DNA of 36,815 nt from Bradyrhizobium sp. (GTDB taxonomy: Bacteria > Pseudomonadota > Alphaproteobacteria > Rhizobiales > Xanthobacteraceae). The notes below the pieces were generated by a model. The model made no database searches and was not told the origin of the DNA. It worked only from the letters and a program-made list of their open reading frames with translations. Shown in pieces: positions 22,950 through 32,947 of this stretch. The stretch covers positions 1 to 36,815 of the forward strand of contig NZ_SSNA01000210.1 of the NCBI RefSeq assembly GCF_004799445.1, written 5' to 3'. The number at the start of each line of letters is the position of its first letter. The first letter of the stretch is position 1. The translations under genes and the position numbers were made by a program.

Positions 22950-25900
22950 ATGATTGGTTTGGTTCGCGCAGCGGCACTTTGCGCCACGCTGGCGTTTGGC
23001 CTCGTGACGGCACAGGCGGCGGATAAAGCCTTCAAACGCGACGATCTTGCCGATTCGGCGATCAAGCTGGAGGCCCAGATCAAGAGCGAAGCAGGTCCCG
23101 TGGCCAAGTCGGGGGCGTCATTGCGGACCGACGCTGACGCCGCGTTCAAGCGCAACGATTTCCGGACCGGTCTGCAAATCCTCGGGCAGATCGCAGCCAC
23201 TTCGCCGACTGACAGCGCCAACTGGCTGCGGCTCGCCCGCACCATTTTCCAGATCCGCCCCGCCAACTCCAGCGAGCAGACCTTCCTGCTGGAGCGTGCT
23301 TCCACCGCGGCCTACATCGCCTACCAGCGGGCCGCCAATGCCGGCGACGAGGCCGACGCGCTGGCGGCGCTCGGGCGCGCGATGTCGGACCGCAAGCTGT
23401 GGCGGCCGGCGCTCGACAGCCTGCGGCTCTCGCTCGATCTGCGCGAGGTCGCTGACGTGCGCGGCCAATATGAAAAGATGCGCGACGAGCACGGCTTCCG
23501 GCTGCTCGATTATACCGTCGATTCCGACTCGGCTTCGCCGCGCGCCTGTTTCCAGTTCTCCGAGGACCTCGCCAAACGCACCGACTTCGCGCCGTACCTC
23601 GCGCTCGCCGGCAATGACAAGCCGGCGTTGACGTCGGAGGGAAAGCAGCTTTGCGTCGACGGGCTGAAGCACGGCGAGCGCTACAACATCAATCTGCGCG
23701 CCGGCCTGCCGTCCACCGTCAAGGAAACCCTGCCTAAATCGGCTGAATTCAATATTTATGTGCGCGACCGCAAGCCGTTCGTGCGCTTCACCGGGCGCGC
23801 CTATGTGCTGCCGCGCACCGGCCAGCGCGGCATTCCGCTGGTCAGCGTCAACACCCCCGCGGTGTCGGTCAATGTGTTCAGGATCGGTGATCGCAACCTG
23901 ATCAACACCGTGATCGACAGCGATTTTCAGCGGGCCTTGAGCAAATACGAGCTTTCCAGCCTCGGCGATGAACGCGGCGTCAAGGTCTGGTCCGGCGAAC
24001 TCACCACCGCTCCCACGCTCAACCAGGACGTCACGACGGCGTTTCCGGTCGATGAGGCGCTCGGCGTCTTGCAGCCGGGCATCTACGTCATGACGGCGGC
24101 CGCTAAGGGCCCGGGCAGCGACGACGACGGATCGCTGGCGACGCAATGGTTCATCGTTTCCGACCTCGGCCTGACGGCCTTCTCCGGCAATGACGGCATC
24201 CATGTTTTCGTCAATTCGCTGGCCTCGACGGACGCGGTGGCGAAGGCCGAAGTGCGGCTGGTGGCGCGCAACAACGAGATCCTGGCGACGCGCAAGACCG
24301 ACGATTCCGGTCACGTGCTGTTTGAGGCCGGGCTGGCGCGCGGCGAGGGCGGTCTTTCGCCGGCCATGCTGACCGTGACCAGCGACAAGGCCGACTACGC
24401 CTTTCTCAGCCTGAAATCCAACGCGTTCGATCTTTCCGACCGCGGCGTGTCCGGCAGGGCGGTGCCGGCGGGCGCCGATGCGTTCGTTTACGCCGAACGC
24501 GGCGTCTACCGCTCCAGCGAGACGGTGTACCTCACGGCGCTCGTGCGCGACGGCCAGGGTAATGCCGTGACCGGCGGGCCGCTGACCCTGGTGATCGAGC
24601 GTCCCGACGGCGTTGAATTCCGCCGCGCCGTGCTGGCGGACCAGGGCGCCGGTGGCCGGACGCTGGCGGTGCCGCTCAATTCCGCGGTCCCGACCGGAAC
24701 CTGGCGGGTACGGGCCTTTACCGATCCCAAGGGATCCTCGGTTGGGGAAACCACCTTCATGGTCGAGGATTACGTCCCGGAACGGATCGAATTTGACCTG
24801 TCCAGCAAGGATAAGCAGATCAAAGCTGATCTTCCTGTAGAACTTAAAGTGGATGGGCATTTCCTTTACGGGGCGCCGGCCTCGGGCCTGCAGCTCGAGG
24901 GCGACATGCTGGTGGCGCCAGCGGCCGAGCGGCCGGGTTTTGCCGGCTACCAGTTCGGCGTTGCCGATGAGGAAACCACCAGCAACGAACGCACCCCGAT
25001 TGAAAATCTCCCCGAGGCTGACGCCAACGGCGTTGCCAGCTTCCCCGTCAGCCTTGCCAAGCCGCCATCATCGACGCGCCCGCAGGAGGCGCAGATCTTC
25101 ATTCGCATGGCGGAAGCCGGCGGCCGCGCGGTCGAGCGCAAACTGGTGCTGCCGGTGGCGCCGAGCGCCGCGATGATCGGCGTCAAGCCGCTGTTCGGCG
25201 ACAAGAGCGTCGCCGAGGGCGACAAGGCCGGCTTCGAGGTGGTGTTCGTATCGCCCGAAGGCAAGCCACTGGCGCGCGACGGATTGCGCTACGAGCTGTT
25301 GAAGATCGAGTCCCGCTATCAATGGTATCGCCAGAGTTCCTCCTGGGAATATGAGCCGGTCAAATCGACCCAGCGCGTCGCCGATGGCGATCTGACGATC
25401 GCCGCCGACACGCCGTCGCGCATTACGCTGTCACCGCAGCCCGGCCGCTATCGCCTCGACGTCAAATCGACCGAAGCCGATGGGCCGCTGACGTCGGTGC
25501 AGTTCGACGTCGGCTGGTATTCCGACGGCAGTGCCGATACGCCCGATCTGCTGGAGACCTCGATCGACAAGCCGGAATATCTGTCCGGCGACACCATGAT
25601 GGTCTCGGTCAATGCCCGCTCCGCCGGCAAGCTGACCATCAACGTGCTGGGCGACCGGCTGCTGACGACGCAAACCACCGACGTCAAGGAAGGCACCGCG
25701 CAGGTCAAAATCCCCGTCGGCAAGGATTGGGGCACCGGCGCCTATGTGGTGGCGACGCTGCGCCGCCCGCTCGATGCGGCGGCGCTGCGGATGCCCGGTC
25801 GCGCCATCGGGCTGAAATGGTTCGGCATCGACAAGAAGGCCCGCACCCTTCAGGTCAATCTATCACCGCCGGCGCTGGTGCGCCCCAACACCACGCTGAA

Positions 25901-28154
25901 GCTGCCGGTCAAACTCGGCGGCCTTAATCCCGGCGAGGACGCAAAGATCGTGGTTGCCGCGGTCGATGTCGGGATTCTCAACCTCACCAATTACAAGCCA
26001 CCGGCGCCGGACGACTACTATCTCGGCCAGCGTCGCCTGACCTCGGAAATCCGGGACCTCTATGGGCAGCTGATCGACGGCATGCAGGGCACCCGGGGCC
26101 AGCTCAGGACCGGCGGCGACGGCGCTGGTGCGGAGCTGCAGGGCAGCCCGCCGACGCAGAAGCCCTTGGCGCTGTATTCCGGAATCGTCACGGTGGCGGC
26201 AGACGGCTCGGCCGAAATCAGTTTCGACATTCCGGAGTTCGCCGGCACTGCGCGGGTGATGGCCGTCGCCTGGACGGCAACCAAACTCGGGCGCGCCACG
26301 ACCGATGTCACGGTGCGCGATCCCGTCGTGCTGACCGCGACGTTGCCGCGCTTCCTGCTCAATGGCGACCACGGCACCATGAGCTTCGATCTCGACAACG
26401 TCGAGGGCGCGGCGGGCGACTACACCATTAGCGTCAAGACTTCAGGCCCGGTGAAGATCACCGGCAACCCGGCAACGACGGTAAAACTCGCCGCCAAACA
26501 GCGCGGCTCGATGTCGCTGGCGCTCGATGCCGGCTATGCCGGGACGGCGAACCTCGATGTCGATATCAGGGGACCGCAGGGGCTGACGCTGGCGCGGCAT
26601 TACGCGCTCGACGTCAAGCCGGCGACGCAGATCCTGGCGCGCCGCTCGATCCGGACGCTGGCCAAGGGCGAGAGCCTGACGCTGACATCCGATATGTTCT
26701 CGGACCTGGTGCAGGGCACCGGCGGCGTCTCGCTGTCGGTCAGCCTGTCCACGGCGCTGGATGCCGCGACCATCCTGAAGGCGCTCGATCGCTATCCCCA
26801 CGGCTGCTCGGAGCAGATCGCCAGCCGTGCCATGCCGCTGCTCTACGTCAATGATCTTGCCGCTGGCGCGCATCTGGCGATGGACACCGAAGTCGATCAG
26901 CGCATCAGGGACGCGATCGACCGGCTGCTGGCGCGGCAGGGTTCCAACGGTTCGTTCGGGCTGTGGTCGGCCGGCGGCGACGACGCCTGGCTCGATGCCT
27001 ACGTCACGGACTTCCTCACCCGCGCGCGCGAAAAGGGCTTTGCGGTGCCCGATATCCTGTTCAAGAACGCACTCGACCGGATTCGCAATTCCGTCGTCAA
27101 CGCGAACGAGCCCGAAAAGGACGGTGGGCGGGACCTTGCCTATGGTCTCTACGTGCTCGCCCGCAACGGCACCGCGCCGATCGGCGATCTGCGTTATCTC
27201 GCGGACACCAAGCTGAATAATCTGGCGACCCCGATTGCGAAAGCGCAACTGGCGGCCGCGCTGGCGCTGGTCGGTGACAAGGGCAGGGCGGAGCGGGTTT
27301 ATGCTGCAGCCCTGGAAAGTCTTGCGCCAAAGCCGGCGCTGCAGTTCGGCCGGGTCGATTACGGCAGCGCCTTGCGCGATGCCGCCGCGCTGGTCTCACT
27401 CGCCAGCGAAGGCAATGCGCCGCGGGCGACGCTGACGCAGGCGGTGGCGCGGGTTGAAGTGGCGCGCGGGCTCACGCCTTACACCTCGACCCAGGAAAAT
27501 GCCTGGCTGGTGCTGGCGTCGCGCGCGTTGTCGAAGGAAACCATGACGCTTGATCTTGACGGCGCGCCGATCAAGACCGCGCTTTATCGCAGCTACAAGG
27601 CGGACGAGATGGCGGCCAAGCCGATCAAGATCACCAACACCGGTGAGGCGCCGGTGCAGGCCGTGGTTTCGGTCAGCGGCTCACCGATCACGCCGGAGCC
27701 GGCTGCCTCGAACGGCTTCAAGATCGAGCGCAATTATTTCACGCTCGATGGCAAGCCGGCGGATGTGTCGAAGGCCCGGCAGAATGACCGCTTCGCGGTC
27801 GTTCTGAAGATCACCGAAGCCAAGCCGGAATACGGTCACATCATGGTGTCGGATTATCTGCCCGCCGGACTGGAGATCGACAATCCGCATCTGGTCTCCT
27901 CCGGTGACACCGGGACGCTGGACTGGATCGAGGATGGCGAGGAGCCGGAGAACACCGAATTCCGTGACGATCGTTTCACCGCCGCCATCGATCGCGCCAG
28001 CGATGACAAGTCGGTGTTTACGGTGGCCTATGTCGTGCGCGCGGTTTCGCCGGGCAAATATGTGCTGCCGCAGGCCTATGTCGAGGACATGTACAACCCC
28101 TCGCGCTATGGCCGAACCGGCACCGGTTCGGTCGAGGTGCGGTCGGCGAAATGA
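22950..28154 (+). CDS. Bacterial alpha-2-macroglobulin family protein with thioester
   Basis: The 1734-aa protein is a bacterial A2M, a periplasmic broad-range protease trap thought to protect the envelope when the cell wall is breached. A Sec signal (MIGLVRAAALCATLAFGLVT, cleaved near AQA) opens it; a proper lipobox is absent, so it is probably not a lipoprotein, unlike E. coli YfhM. An N-terminal ~160-residue region precedes the macroglobulin (MG) beta domains. The thioester motif is intact: GCSEQ with Cys1286 and Gln1289, inside the alpha-helical TED domain ('YPHGCSEQIASRAMPLLY'). The C-terminal receptor-like region ends 'YGRTGTGSVEVRSAK'. Its stop overlaps the pbpC start by 4 nt (ATGA), the classic A2M-PBP1C pair. 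Confidence 0.93.
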   Translation: MIGLVRAAALCATLAFGLVTAQAADKAFKRDDLADSAIKLEAQIKSEAGPVAKSGASLRTDADAAFKRNDFRTGLQILGQIAATSPTDSANWLRLARTIFQIRPANSSEQTFLLERASTAAYIAYQRAANAGDEADALAALGRAMSDRKLWRPALDSLRLSLDLREVADVRGQYEKMRDEHGFRLLDYTVDSDSASPRACFQFSEDLAKRTDFAPYLALAGNDKPALTSEGKQLCVDGLKHGERYNINLRAGLPSTVKETLPKSAEFNIYVRDRKPFVRFTGRAYVLPRTGQRGIPLVSVNTPAVSVNVFRIGDRNLINTVIDSDFQRALSKYELSSLGDERGVKVWSGELTTAPTLNQDVTTAFPVDEALGVLQPGIYVMTAAAKGPGSDDDGSLATQWFIVSDLGLTAFSGNDGIHVFVNSLASTDAVAKAEVRLVARNNEILATRKTDDSGHVLFEAGLARGEGGLSPAMLTVTSDKADYAFLSLKSNAFDLSDRGVSGRAVPAGADAFVYAERGVYRSSETVYLTALVRDGQGNAVTGGPLTLVIERPDGVEFRRAVLADQGAGGRTLAVPLNSAVPTGTWRVRAFTDPKGSSVGETTFMVEDYVPERIEFDLSSKDKQIKADLPVELKVDGHFLYGAPASGLQLEGDMLVAPAAERPGFAGYQFGVADEETTSNERTPIENLPEADANGVASFPVSLAKPPSSTRPQEAQIFIRMAEAGGRAVERKLVLPVAPSAAMIGVKPLFGDKSVAEGDKAGFEVVFVSPEGKPLARDGLRYELLKIESRYQWYRQSSSWEYEPVKSTQRVADGDLTIAADTPSRITLSPQPGRYRLDVKSTEADGPLTSVQFDVGWYSDGSADTPDLLETSIDKPEYLSGDTMMVSVNARSAGKLTINVLGDRLLTTQTTDVKEGTAQVKIPVGKDWGTGAYVVATLRRPLDAAALRMPGRAIGLKWFGIDKKARTLQVNLSPPALVRPNTTLKLPVKLGGLNPGEDAKIVVAAVDVGILNLTNYKPPAPDDYYLGQRRLTSEIRDLYGQLIDGMQGTRGQLRTGGDGAGAELQGSPPTQKPLALYSGIVTVAADGSAEISFDIPEFAGTARVMAVAWTATKLGRATTDVTVRDPVVLTATLPRFLLNGDHGTMSFDLDNVEGAAGDYTISVKTSGPVKITGNPATTVKLAAKQRGSMSLALDAGYAGTANLDVDIRGPQGLTLARHYALDVKPATQILARRSIRTLAKGESLTLTSDMFSDLVQGTGGVSLSVSLSTALDAATILKALDRYPHGCSEQIASRAMPLLYVNDLAAGAHLAMDTEVDQRIRDAIDRLLARQGSNGSFGLWSAGGDDAWLDAYVTDFLTRAREKGFAVPDILFKNALDRIRNSVVNANEPEKDGGRDLAYGLYVLARNGTAPIGDLRYLADTKLNNLATPIAKAQLAAALALVGDKGRAERVYAAALESLAPKPALQFGRVDYGSALRDAAALVSLASEGNAPRATLTQAVARVEVARGLTPYTSTQENAWLVLASRALSKETMTLDLDGAPIKTALYRSYKADEMAAKPIKITNTGEAPVQAVVSVSGSPITPEPAASNGFKIERNYFTLDGKPADVSKARQNDRFAVVLKITEAKPEYGHIMVSDYLPAGLEIDNPHLVSSGDTGTLDWIEDGEEPENTEFRDDRFTAAIDRASDDKSVFTVAYVVRAVSPGKYVLPQAYVEDMYNPSRYGRTGTGSVEVRSAK

Positions 28155-30265
28155 GCGCAACCACTGATATGGCGAAGGCGTCGCACAGCCGACGCCGCTG
28201 GCAAAGGCGCAAGTTGGCAGCGTTAGCCGCAGCCTGCATAGTCCTGACGGCCTTTGTCGCCTGGGCGCTTTCGCTCGGTCCGTTGCCGCTGACACCGGCG
28301 AGGGAAGTGTCGACGACGATTGTCGACCGTAACGGCAAGCTGCTCCGCGCCTATGCGATGGCCGACGGCCGCTGGCGGTTACCGGTCGATGCCAAAACCG
28401 GCGTCGATCCCGGCTACCTCAAGCTGCTACTGGCTTACGAGGACCGGCGGTTCCATCTCCACCGGGGTGTCGATCCGCTGGCCCTAGGCCGGGCCGGGCT
28501 TCAGCTTGTCACCCGCGGCCACATTGTCTCCGGCGGATCCACGATCACCATGCAGCTTGCCCGGTTGATCGAACCGCGGCGGGAGCGGTCGGTTTACGCC
28601 AAGTTGCGGCAGATGGTGCGCGCGCTCGAGATCGAGCGGCGGATGAGCAAGGACCAGATCCTCGATTTGTATCTGGCGATGGCGCCGTTCGGCGGCAACC
28701 TCGAAGGCATTCGCGCGGCTTCGATCGCCTATTTCGGCAAGGAGCCGAAGCGATTGTCGTTGGCAGAATCCGCACTGCTGGTGGCTTTGCCGCAGTCTCC
28801 CGAAACCCGCAGGCTCGATCGCTATCCTGAGGCCGCCCGCGTGGCGCGCGACCGCGTCCTCGATCGCATGGTCGAAGATGGTCAAATCTCCGAGGAAGAC
28901 GCGATCGGTGCGAAGGCGGTACCGGTGCCGCGGTTGCGCAAGCCGATGCCGATCCTGGCGCCGCATTCCGCCGATCAGGCGATGGCATCCGTCAAGGACA
29001 CGCCGGTCATCGCGCTGACGCTGGATGGCGGTTTGCAAAAAGTCCTCGAAGCGCTGGCGCGCGACCGCGCGGTCGCGTTGGGTCCAAGTATCTCCATTGC
29101 CATCATCGCGGTGGACAATGCGACCGGCGACGTTCTGGCGCGGGTCGGCTCGCCCGATTATTTCGATGACCGGCGCGCCGGCCAGGTGGATATGACGCGT
29201 GCCGTGCGCTCGCCGGGGTCGACGCTGAAGCCTTTTATATATGGACTGGCGTTCGAGGATGGCTTTGTTCACCCGGAAAGTCTGATCGATGACCGGCCGA
29301 TCCGCTTCGGCTCTTACGCGCCGGAGAATTTCGACATGACCTTTCAGGGCACCGTGCCGGTCCGCAAGGCGCTGCAGATGTCGCTGAACGTGCCGGCGAT
29401 TGCGCTGCTCGACCGCGTCGGCGCCAGTCGCCTGTCCTCGCGGCTGAAGCAGGCAGGAGCCAATCTGGTGTTGCCGAAAGACGAGGCGCCGGGGCTTGCC
29501 ATGGGGCTCGGTGGCGTCGGCATCACGCTGCAGGATCTGGTGCAACTCTATTGCGGGCTGGCGCGGCTCGGCAACACGCTGCCGCTGCGCGAGATAGTCA
29601 ACCAGCGGGGCAACCCGCGCGATTCCCTGCGGCTGCTGGATCAGGTCGCGGCATGGCAGGTCGGAAATGTGCTGATGGGTACGCCGCCGCCGGAGAACGG
29701 CGTGCATAACCGGATCGCCTTCAAAACCGGTACCAGCTACGGCTATCGCGATGCCTGGTCGATCGGCTTCGACGGCCGCATCACCATCGGGGTTTGGGTC
29801 GGACGTCCCGACGGCGCTCCCGCGCCCGGCATTGTTGGCCGGACCGCCGCAGCACCGATCCTGTTCGATGCTTTCGCACGCACCGGAAAATTGCCGGCGC
29901 CGTTGCCGAAGCCGCCGCGGGGTACGCTGCTGGCGAGCAACGCCACCCTTCCGCTGCCGCTACGACGATATCGACCGATGGGCGAACTGGTCCGAACCGA
30001 TGGAGAGCAGGCGCCGCGCATCCAGTTTCCGCTCAACGGCTCGCGGATCGATGCAGCCAGCGCGGACGGTACGCAATTCTCCGCCATGCCGGTGAAAGTC
30101 GCCGGTGGCGTGCTTCCGATGACGATGCTCGTCAATGGTGTATCGGTCGGCGAAATCGACGGCCGCCGTCGGCGCCTGATTGATCCACCCGGTCCGGGCT
30201 TTGCCAGGTTGACGGTGATAGATGCCAGGGGCGCCGCGGACACAGTTGTGGTCCGAATTCAATAG
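28151..30265 (+). CDS. pbpC: Penicillin-binding protein 1C (bifunctional class A PBP)
   Basis: The 704-aa inner-membrane protein has one N-terminal membrane helix (~23-42), then a GT51 glycosyltransferase domain with catalytic Glu97 (AYEDRRF) and 'GGSTITMQLAR'. The transpeptidase domain has Ser357-x-x-Lys360 (SPGSTLKPF), Ser411-Leu-Asn413 and Lys525-Thr-Gly (FKTGTS), all intact. A C-terminal PBP1C-specific domain (~615-704) follows, with 'RIQFPLNGSRIDA'. It polymerises and crosslinks peptidoglycan, probably in repair. Coupling to the macroglobulin gene is conserved in many Gram-negatives and suggests a joint response to wall damage plus foreign proteases. Length is slightly short of E. coli PbpC but complete. 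Confidence 0.93.
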   Translation: MSATTDMAKASHSRRRWQRRKLAALAAACIVLTAFVAWALSLGPLPLTPAREVSTTIVDRNGKLLRAYAMADGRWRLPVDAKTGVDPGYLKLLLAYEDRRFHLHRGVDPLALGRAGLQLVTRGHIVSGGSTITMQLARLIEPRRERSVYAKLRQMVRALEIERRMSKDQILDLYLAMAPFGGNLEGIRAASIAYFGKEPKRLSLAESALLVALPQSPETRRLDRYPEAARVARDRVLDRMVEDGQISEEDAIGAKAVPVPRLRKPMPILAPHSADQAMASVKDTPVIALTLDGGLQKVLEALARDRAVALGPSISIAIIAVDNATGDVLARVGSPDYFDDRRAGQVDMTRAVRSPGSTLKPFIYGLAFEDGFVHPESLIDDRPIRFGSYAPENFDMTFQGTVPVRKALQMSLNVPAIALLDRVGASRLSSRLKQAGANLVLPKDEAPGLAMGLGGVGITLQDLVQLYCGLARLGNTLPLREIVNQRGNPRDSLRLLDQVAAWQVGNVLMGTPPPENGVHNRIAFKTGTSYGYRDAWSIGFDGRITIGVWVGRPDGAPAPGIVGRTAAAPILFDAFARTGKLPAPLPKPPRGTLLASNATLPLPLRRYRPMGELVRTDGEQAPRIQFPLNGSRIDAASADGTQFSAMPVKVAGGVLPMTMLVNGVSVGEIDGRRRRLIDPPGPGFARLTVIDARGAADTVVVRIQ

Positions 30266-30288
30266 AGCCTCGCTAACCGGTTGTCCCC

Positions 30289-32058
30289 ATGGTGGTTTCG
30301 GCGTATGCGAAACCGATGGCCGAGACCTATGCCCGCCCCCGATTTGGACAACCGCGCGAGCCCAAGAACCGGGTAGATCCGGGTAGTCGGCTGATCGGCG
30401 TGCTCGATTTTGTGGCGGGCAGCCATGTCCGAGCGGTCGCATTCCTGACGCTGTGCGGGTTACTCCTGTTCCTGCCCGGATTTTTCAACATTCCGCCGAT
30501 CGATCGTGACGAGGCGCGCTTCGCGCAAGCGACCAAGCAGATGGTCGAGAGCAGCGATTTCGTCGACATCCGCTTCCAGGATGAGGTGCGCTACAAGAAG
30601 CCGGTCGGCATCTACTGGCTTCAGGCGACCGCGGTCGAAACCGCCTCGGTGCTCGGCCTGCCGCGGGCGCAGGTCCGGATCTGGCTGTACCGCGTTCCAT
30701 CCCTGATCGGTGCGCTCGGGGCCGTGCTTTTGACTTACTGGACGGCGCTGGCCTTTGTCACGCGGCGCGGCGCCGTTCTTGCCGGACTGATATTGGGAAG
30801 CTCGGTCTTGCTTGGCGCAGAGGCCCGGCTCGCCAAGACCGATGCCATGCTGTTGTTCACGGTGGTTGCAGCGATGGGGGCGTTGGCGCGGGTGTACTTG
30901 TCCTGGCAGCGGGGCGAGGATCCCGCGCACCCGCCATGGACTTGGCCGGCGATCTTCTGGACGGCAGTCGCTGGCGGCATCCTGCTCAAGGGGCCGCTGA
31001 TCCTGATGTTTGCGGGGTTGACGATCGGCACGCTGGCGATCCTCGATCGGTCCGCGACCTGGCTTTGGCGTCTGCGGCCGGTCTGGGGTTTGACCTGGCT
31101 TCTGGTTTTGGTGCTGCCGTGGTTCGTCGCGATTTTCTGGCGTGCCGGCGATGCGTTCTTTGCGGATTCAATCGGCGGCGACATGTTGAGCAAGCTGGCG
31201 GCGCAAGAATCTCACGGCGCGCCGCCCGGACTATATCTGCTGCTGTTCTGGGTGACGTTCTGGCCGGGTGCGCCGCTGGCGGGAATGGCGGTGCCGGCGA
31301 TCTGGCGAGCGAGGCGAGAGCCCGGTGCGCAGTACCTGCTGGCCTGGCTCGTTCCTTCCTGGATCGTGTTCGAGCTGGTGCTGACCAAGCTGCCGCATTA
31401 TGTGCTGCCGCTCTATCCGGCGATCGCGATTCTCACCGTCGGTGCCCTCGAACGCCGCGTGCTGTCGCGATCCTGGTTGATGCGTGGGGCAGCCTGGTGG
31501 TTTGTCATTCCAGCGCTTGCTTCCGTCGTTGCCGTCGTGGGAGCGGTTACCCTGACGCGCCAGCCGGTCTTCCTGGCGTGGCCGTTCGTGGCGGCGGCCC
31601 TCATCTTCGGACTGTTCGCCTGGTGGCTTTACGATGACAATCGTGCCGAACGCTCGTTGCTGAATGCGGTGGTCGCAGCGATATTCCTGGCGGTAGCCAT
31701 CTATGGCGTTGTCGTGCCGGCACTGACCCCGCTGTTCCCAAGCGCCGAAATAGCACGCGCGCTGCGCAACGTCGCCTGTGTCGGGCCGAAAGCCGCCGCC
31801 GCCGGTTTCCACGAACCGAGCCTGGTCTTCATGACCGGCACCTCAACGCTGCTGACGGATGGATCGGGCGCCGCGGATTTTCTGGGGCAGGGCAGTTGCC
31901 GCTTCGCGCTGGTGGAGCAGCGTTCGGAGCGCGGATTTGCGCAGCGCGCCGAAGCCATCGGGTTGCGCTACGATGTGGCCGCCCGCATCGACGGCTACAA
32001 TATCTCGCAAGGGCGAGCGATTTCGATCGCGATCTTCCGGTCCGAAGGTACGCAGTAG
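30289..32058 (+). CDS. GT39-type (ArnT/PMT-like) membrane glycosyltransferase
   Basis: The 589-aa polytopic protein belongs to the ArnT/dolichyl-phosphate-mannose mannosyltransferase superfamily, which moves a sugar from a polyprenyl-phosphate donor to lipid A or another acceptor on the periplasmic face. The diagnostic first loop 'IPPIDRDEARFAQATKQMVES' has the catalytic Asp-Glu pair, followed by 'RYKKPVGIYWLQA', typical of ArnT-like enzymes. About twelve helices follow and then a soluble C-terminal part from ~490. The start could be 30289 or the ATG at 30316; neither has a clear ribosome binding site. The stop lies 1 nt before the PAP2 gene start. With the GT2 and LABN genes downstream it makes a sugar-decoration operon. 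The sugar, perhaps mannose or galacturonate, is inference. Confidence 0.85.
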   Translation: MVVSAYAKPMAETYARPRFGQPREPKNRVDPGSRLIGVLDFVAGSHVRAVAFLTLCGLLLFLPGFFNIPPIDRDEARFAQATKQMVESSDFVDIRFQDEVRYKKPVGIYWLQATAVETASVLGLPRAQVRIWLYRVPSLIGALGAVLLTYWTALAFVTRRGAVLAGLILGSSVLLGAEARLAKTDAMLLFTVVAAMGALARVYLSWQRGEDPAHPPWTWPAIFWTAVAGGILLKGPLILMFAGLTIGTLAILDRSATWLWRLRPVWGLTWLLVLVLPWFVAIFWRAGDAFFADSIGGDMLSKLAAQESHGAPPGLYLLLFWVTFWPGAPLAGMAVPAIWRARREPGAQYLLAWLVPSWIVFELVLTKLPHYVLPLYPAIAILTVGALERRVLSRSWLMRGAAWWFVIPALASVVAVVGAVTLTRQPVFLAWPFVAAALIFGLFAWWLYDDNRAERSLLNAVVAAIFLAVAIYGVVVPALTPLFPSAEIARALRNVACVGPKAAAAGFHEPSLVFMTGTSTLLTDGSGAADFLGQGSCRFALVEQRSERGFAQRAEAIGLRYDVAARIDGYNISQGRAISIAIFRSEGTQ

Positions 32059-32059
32059 G

Positions 32060-32896
32060 ATGTCCGCTCGGGCCGGCGTCGGCGAATCCTCAAATTACCC
32101 CGTGCGCTTTTTCGCTCTCGTGCTGACGTCGCTCGCACAACTCGTGCGTCCGCCGTCGCATACGAGACGCGCCGAAGCGGCGCGGAGATTGGCGCGTCAC
32201 GCGCTGCTGATAACGGCGGTCGTCGGCGTGCTTGTCGTCGTGCTGATGGTAGAGTTCGATGCGTGGGAGATCGGCCTGATGCCGCCTCGCGGCACGGCGA
32301 GCCTGTGGCCGGTTCGCATCCTGACCGAGTTCGGCAAGGACGCCTATGTGGTGTGTATCCTGGCCCTGATGCTGCTTGCCGTTGGCCTTGCCGCGGCGGC
32401 ATTGCGGGGCACCTCGCAAACCCGGCTGCTGAGCTTCGGCTTGCGCCTGCAGTTCCTTTTCTTCGCCGTGCTGATGCCGCTGCTCGGCGGCGAATTGATA
32501 AAATGGATCGTCGGACGCGGCCGGCCGTTCGTGGGAGGCAAAGCCAATCCCTTCAATTTCGTCCACTTCGCCGGGACCGAAGTCTATGCCAGCTTCCCGT
32601 CGGCGCATGCCATCACCGGTTTTGCCTTGGCTTTCGCGGTGAGCGCGGTCTGGCCATGGATGCGGGGCGCCATGATCGCCTACGCCCTCCTGATCGCCTT
32701 CAGTCGCCTGGTTCTTCTGGCCCATCATCCCAGCGACGTGGTGGCGGGCGCGCTGATCGGCGTGGTCGGCGCCATGGGTGTGCGGTATTGGTTCGCCGCG
32801 CGCGGTCTGGGGTTCGCGATCGGCCGCGACGGCGCGATTTCAGCGCTCGGTCCGGGTCGTCTCAAAAGGGTTGCCCATGGGGCGTCAGCCCCATAA
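32060..32896 (+). CDS. PAP2-family membrane phosphatase
   Basis: The 278-aa protein has about six membrane helices and the three-part phosphatidic-acid-phosphatase signature: KWIVGRGRP (K-x6-RP), 'FPSAHA' (PSAH in place of the usual PSGH, with the catalytic His kept), and 'SRLVLLAHHPSDVV' (SR-x5-H-x3-D with the catalytic His). Such enzymes dephosphorylate lipid phosphates such as undecaprenyl pyrophosphate or lipid A phosphates. In this operon it might recycle the polyprenyl carrier or remove a lipid A phosphate before sugar addition; that is inference. The ATG at 32060 immediately follows the upstream stop, and the earlier frame lies inside the GT39 gene. Confidence 0.88.
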   Translation: MSARAGVGESSNYPVRFFALVLTSLAQLVRPPSHTRRAEAARRLARHALLITAVVGVLVVVLMVEFDAWEIGLMPPRGTASLWPVRILTEFGKDAYVVCILALMLLAVGLAAAALRGTSQTRLLSFGLRLQFLFFAVLMPLLGGELIKWIVGRGRPFVGGKANPFNFVHFAGTEVYASFPSAHAITGFALAFAVSAVWPWMRGAMIAYALLIAFSRLVLLAHHPSDVVAGALIGVVGAMGVRYWFAARGLGFAIGRDGAISALGPGRLKRVAHGASAP

Positions 32897-32947
32897 GAAG
32901 CGGGCGCCGGACGCGAGCGGCACCGGCCCTTCGGGCCAACTCTAACG

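Noticed and set aside
23118..24860. Long minus-strand frame opposite the macroglobulin gene
   Set aside because: Its composition is that of an antisense shadow; the plus-strand gene is certain.
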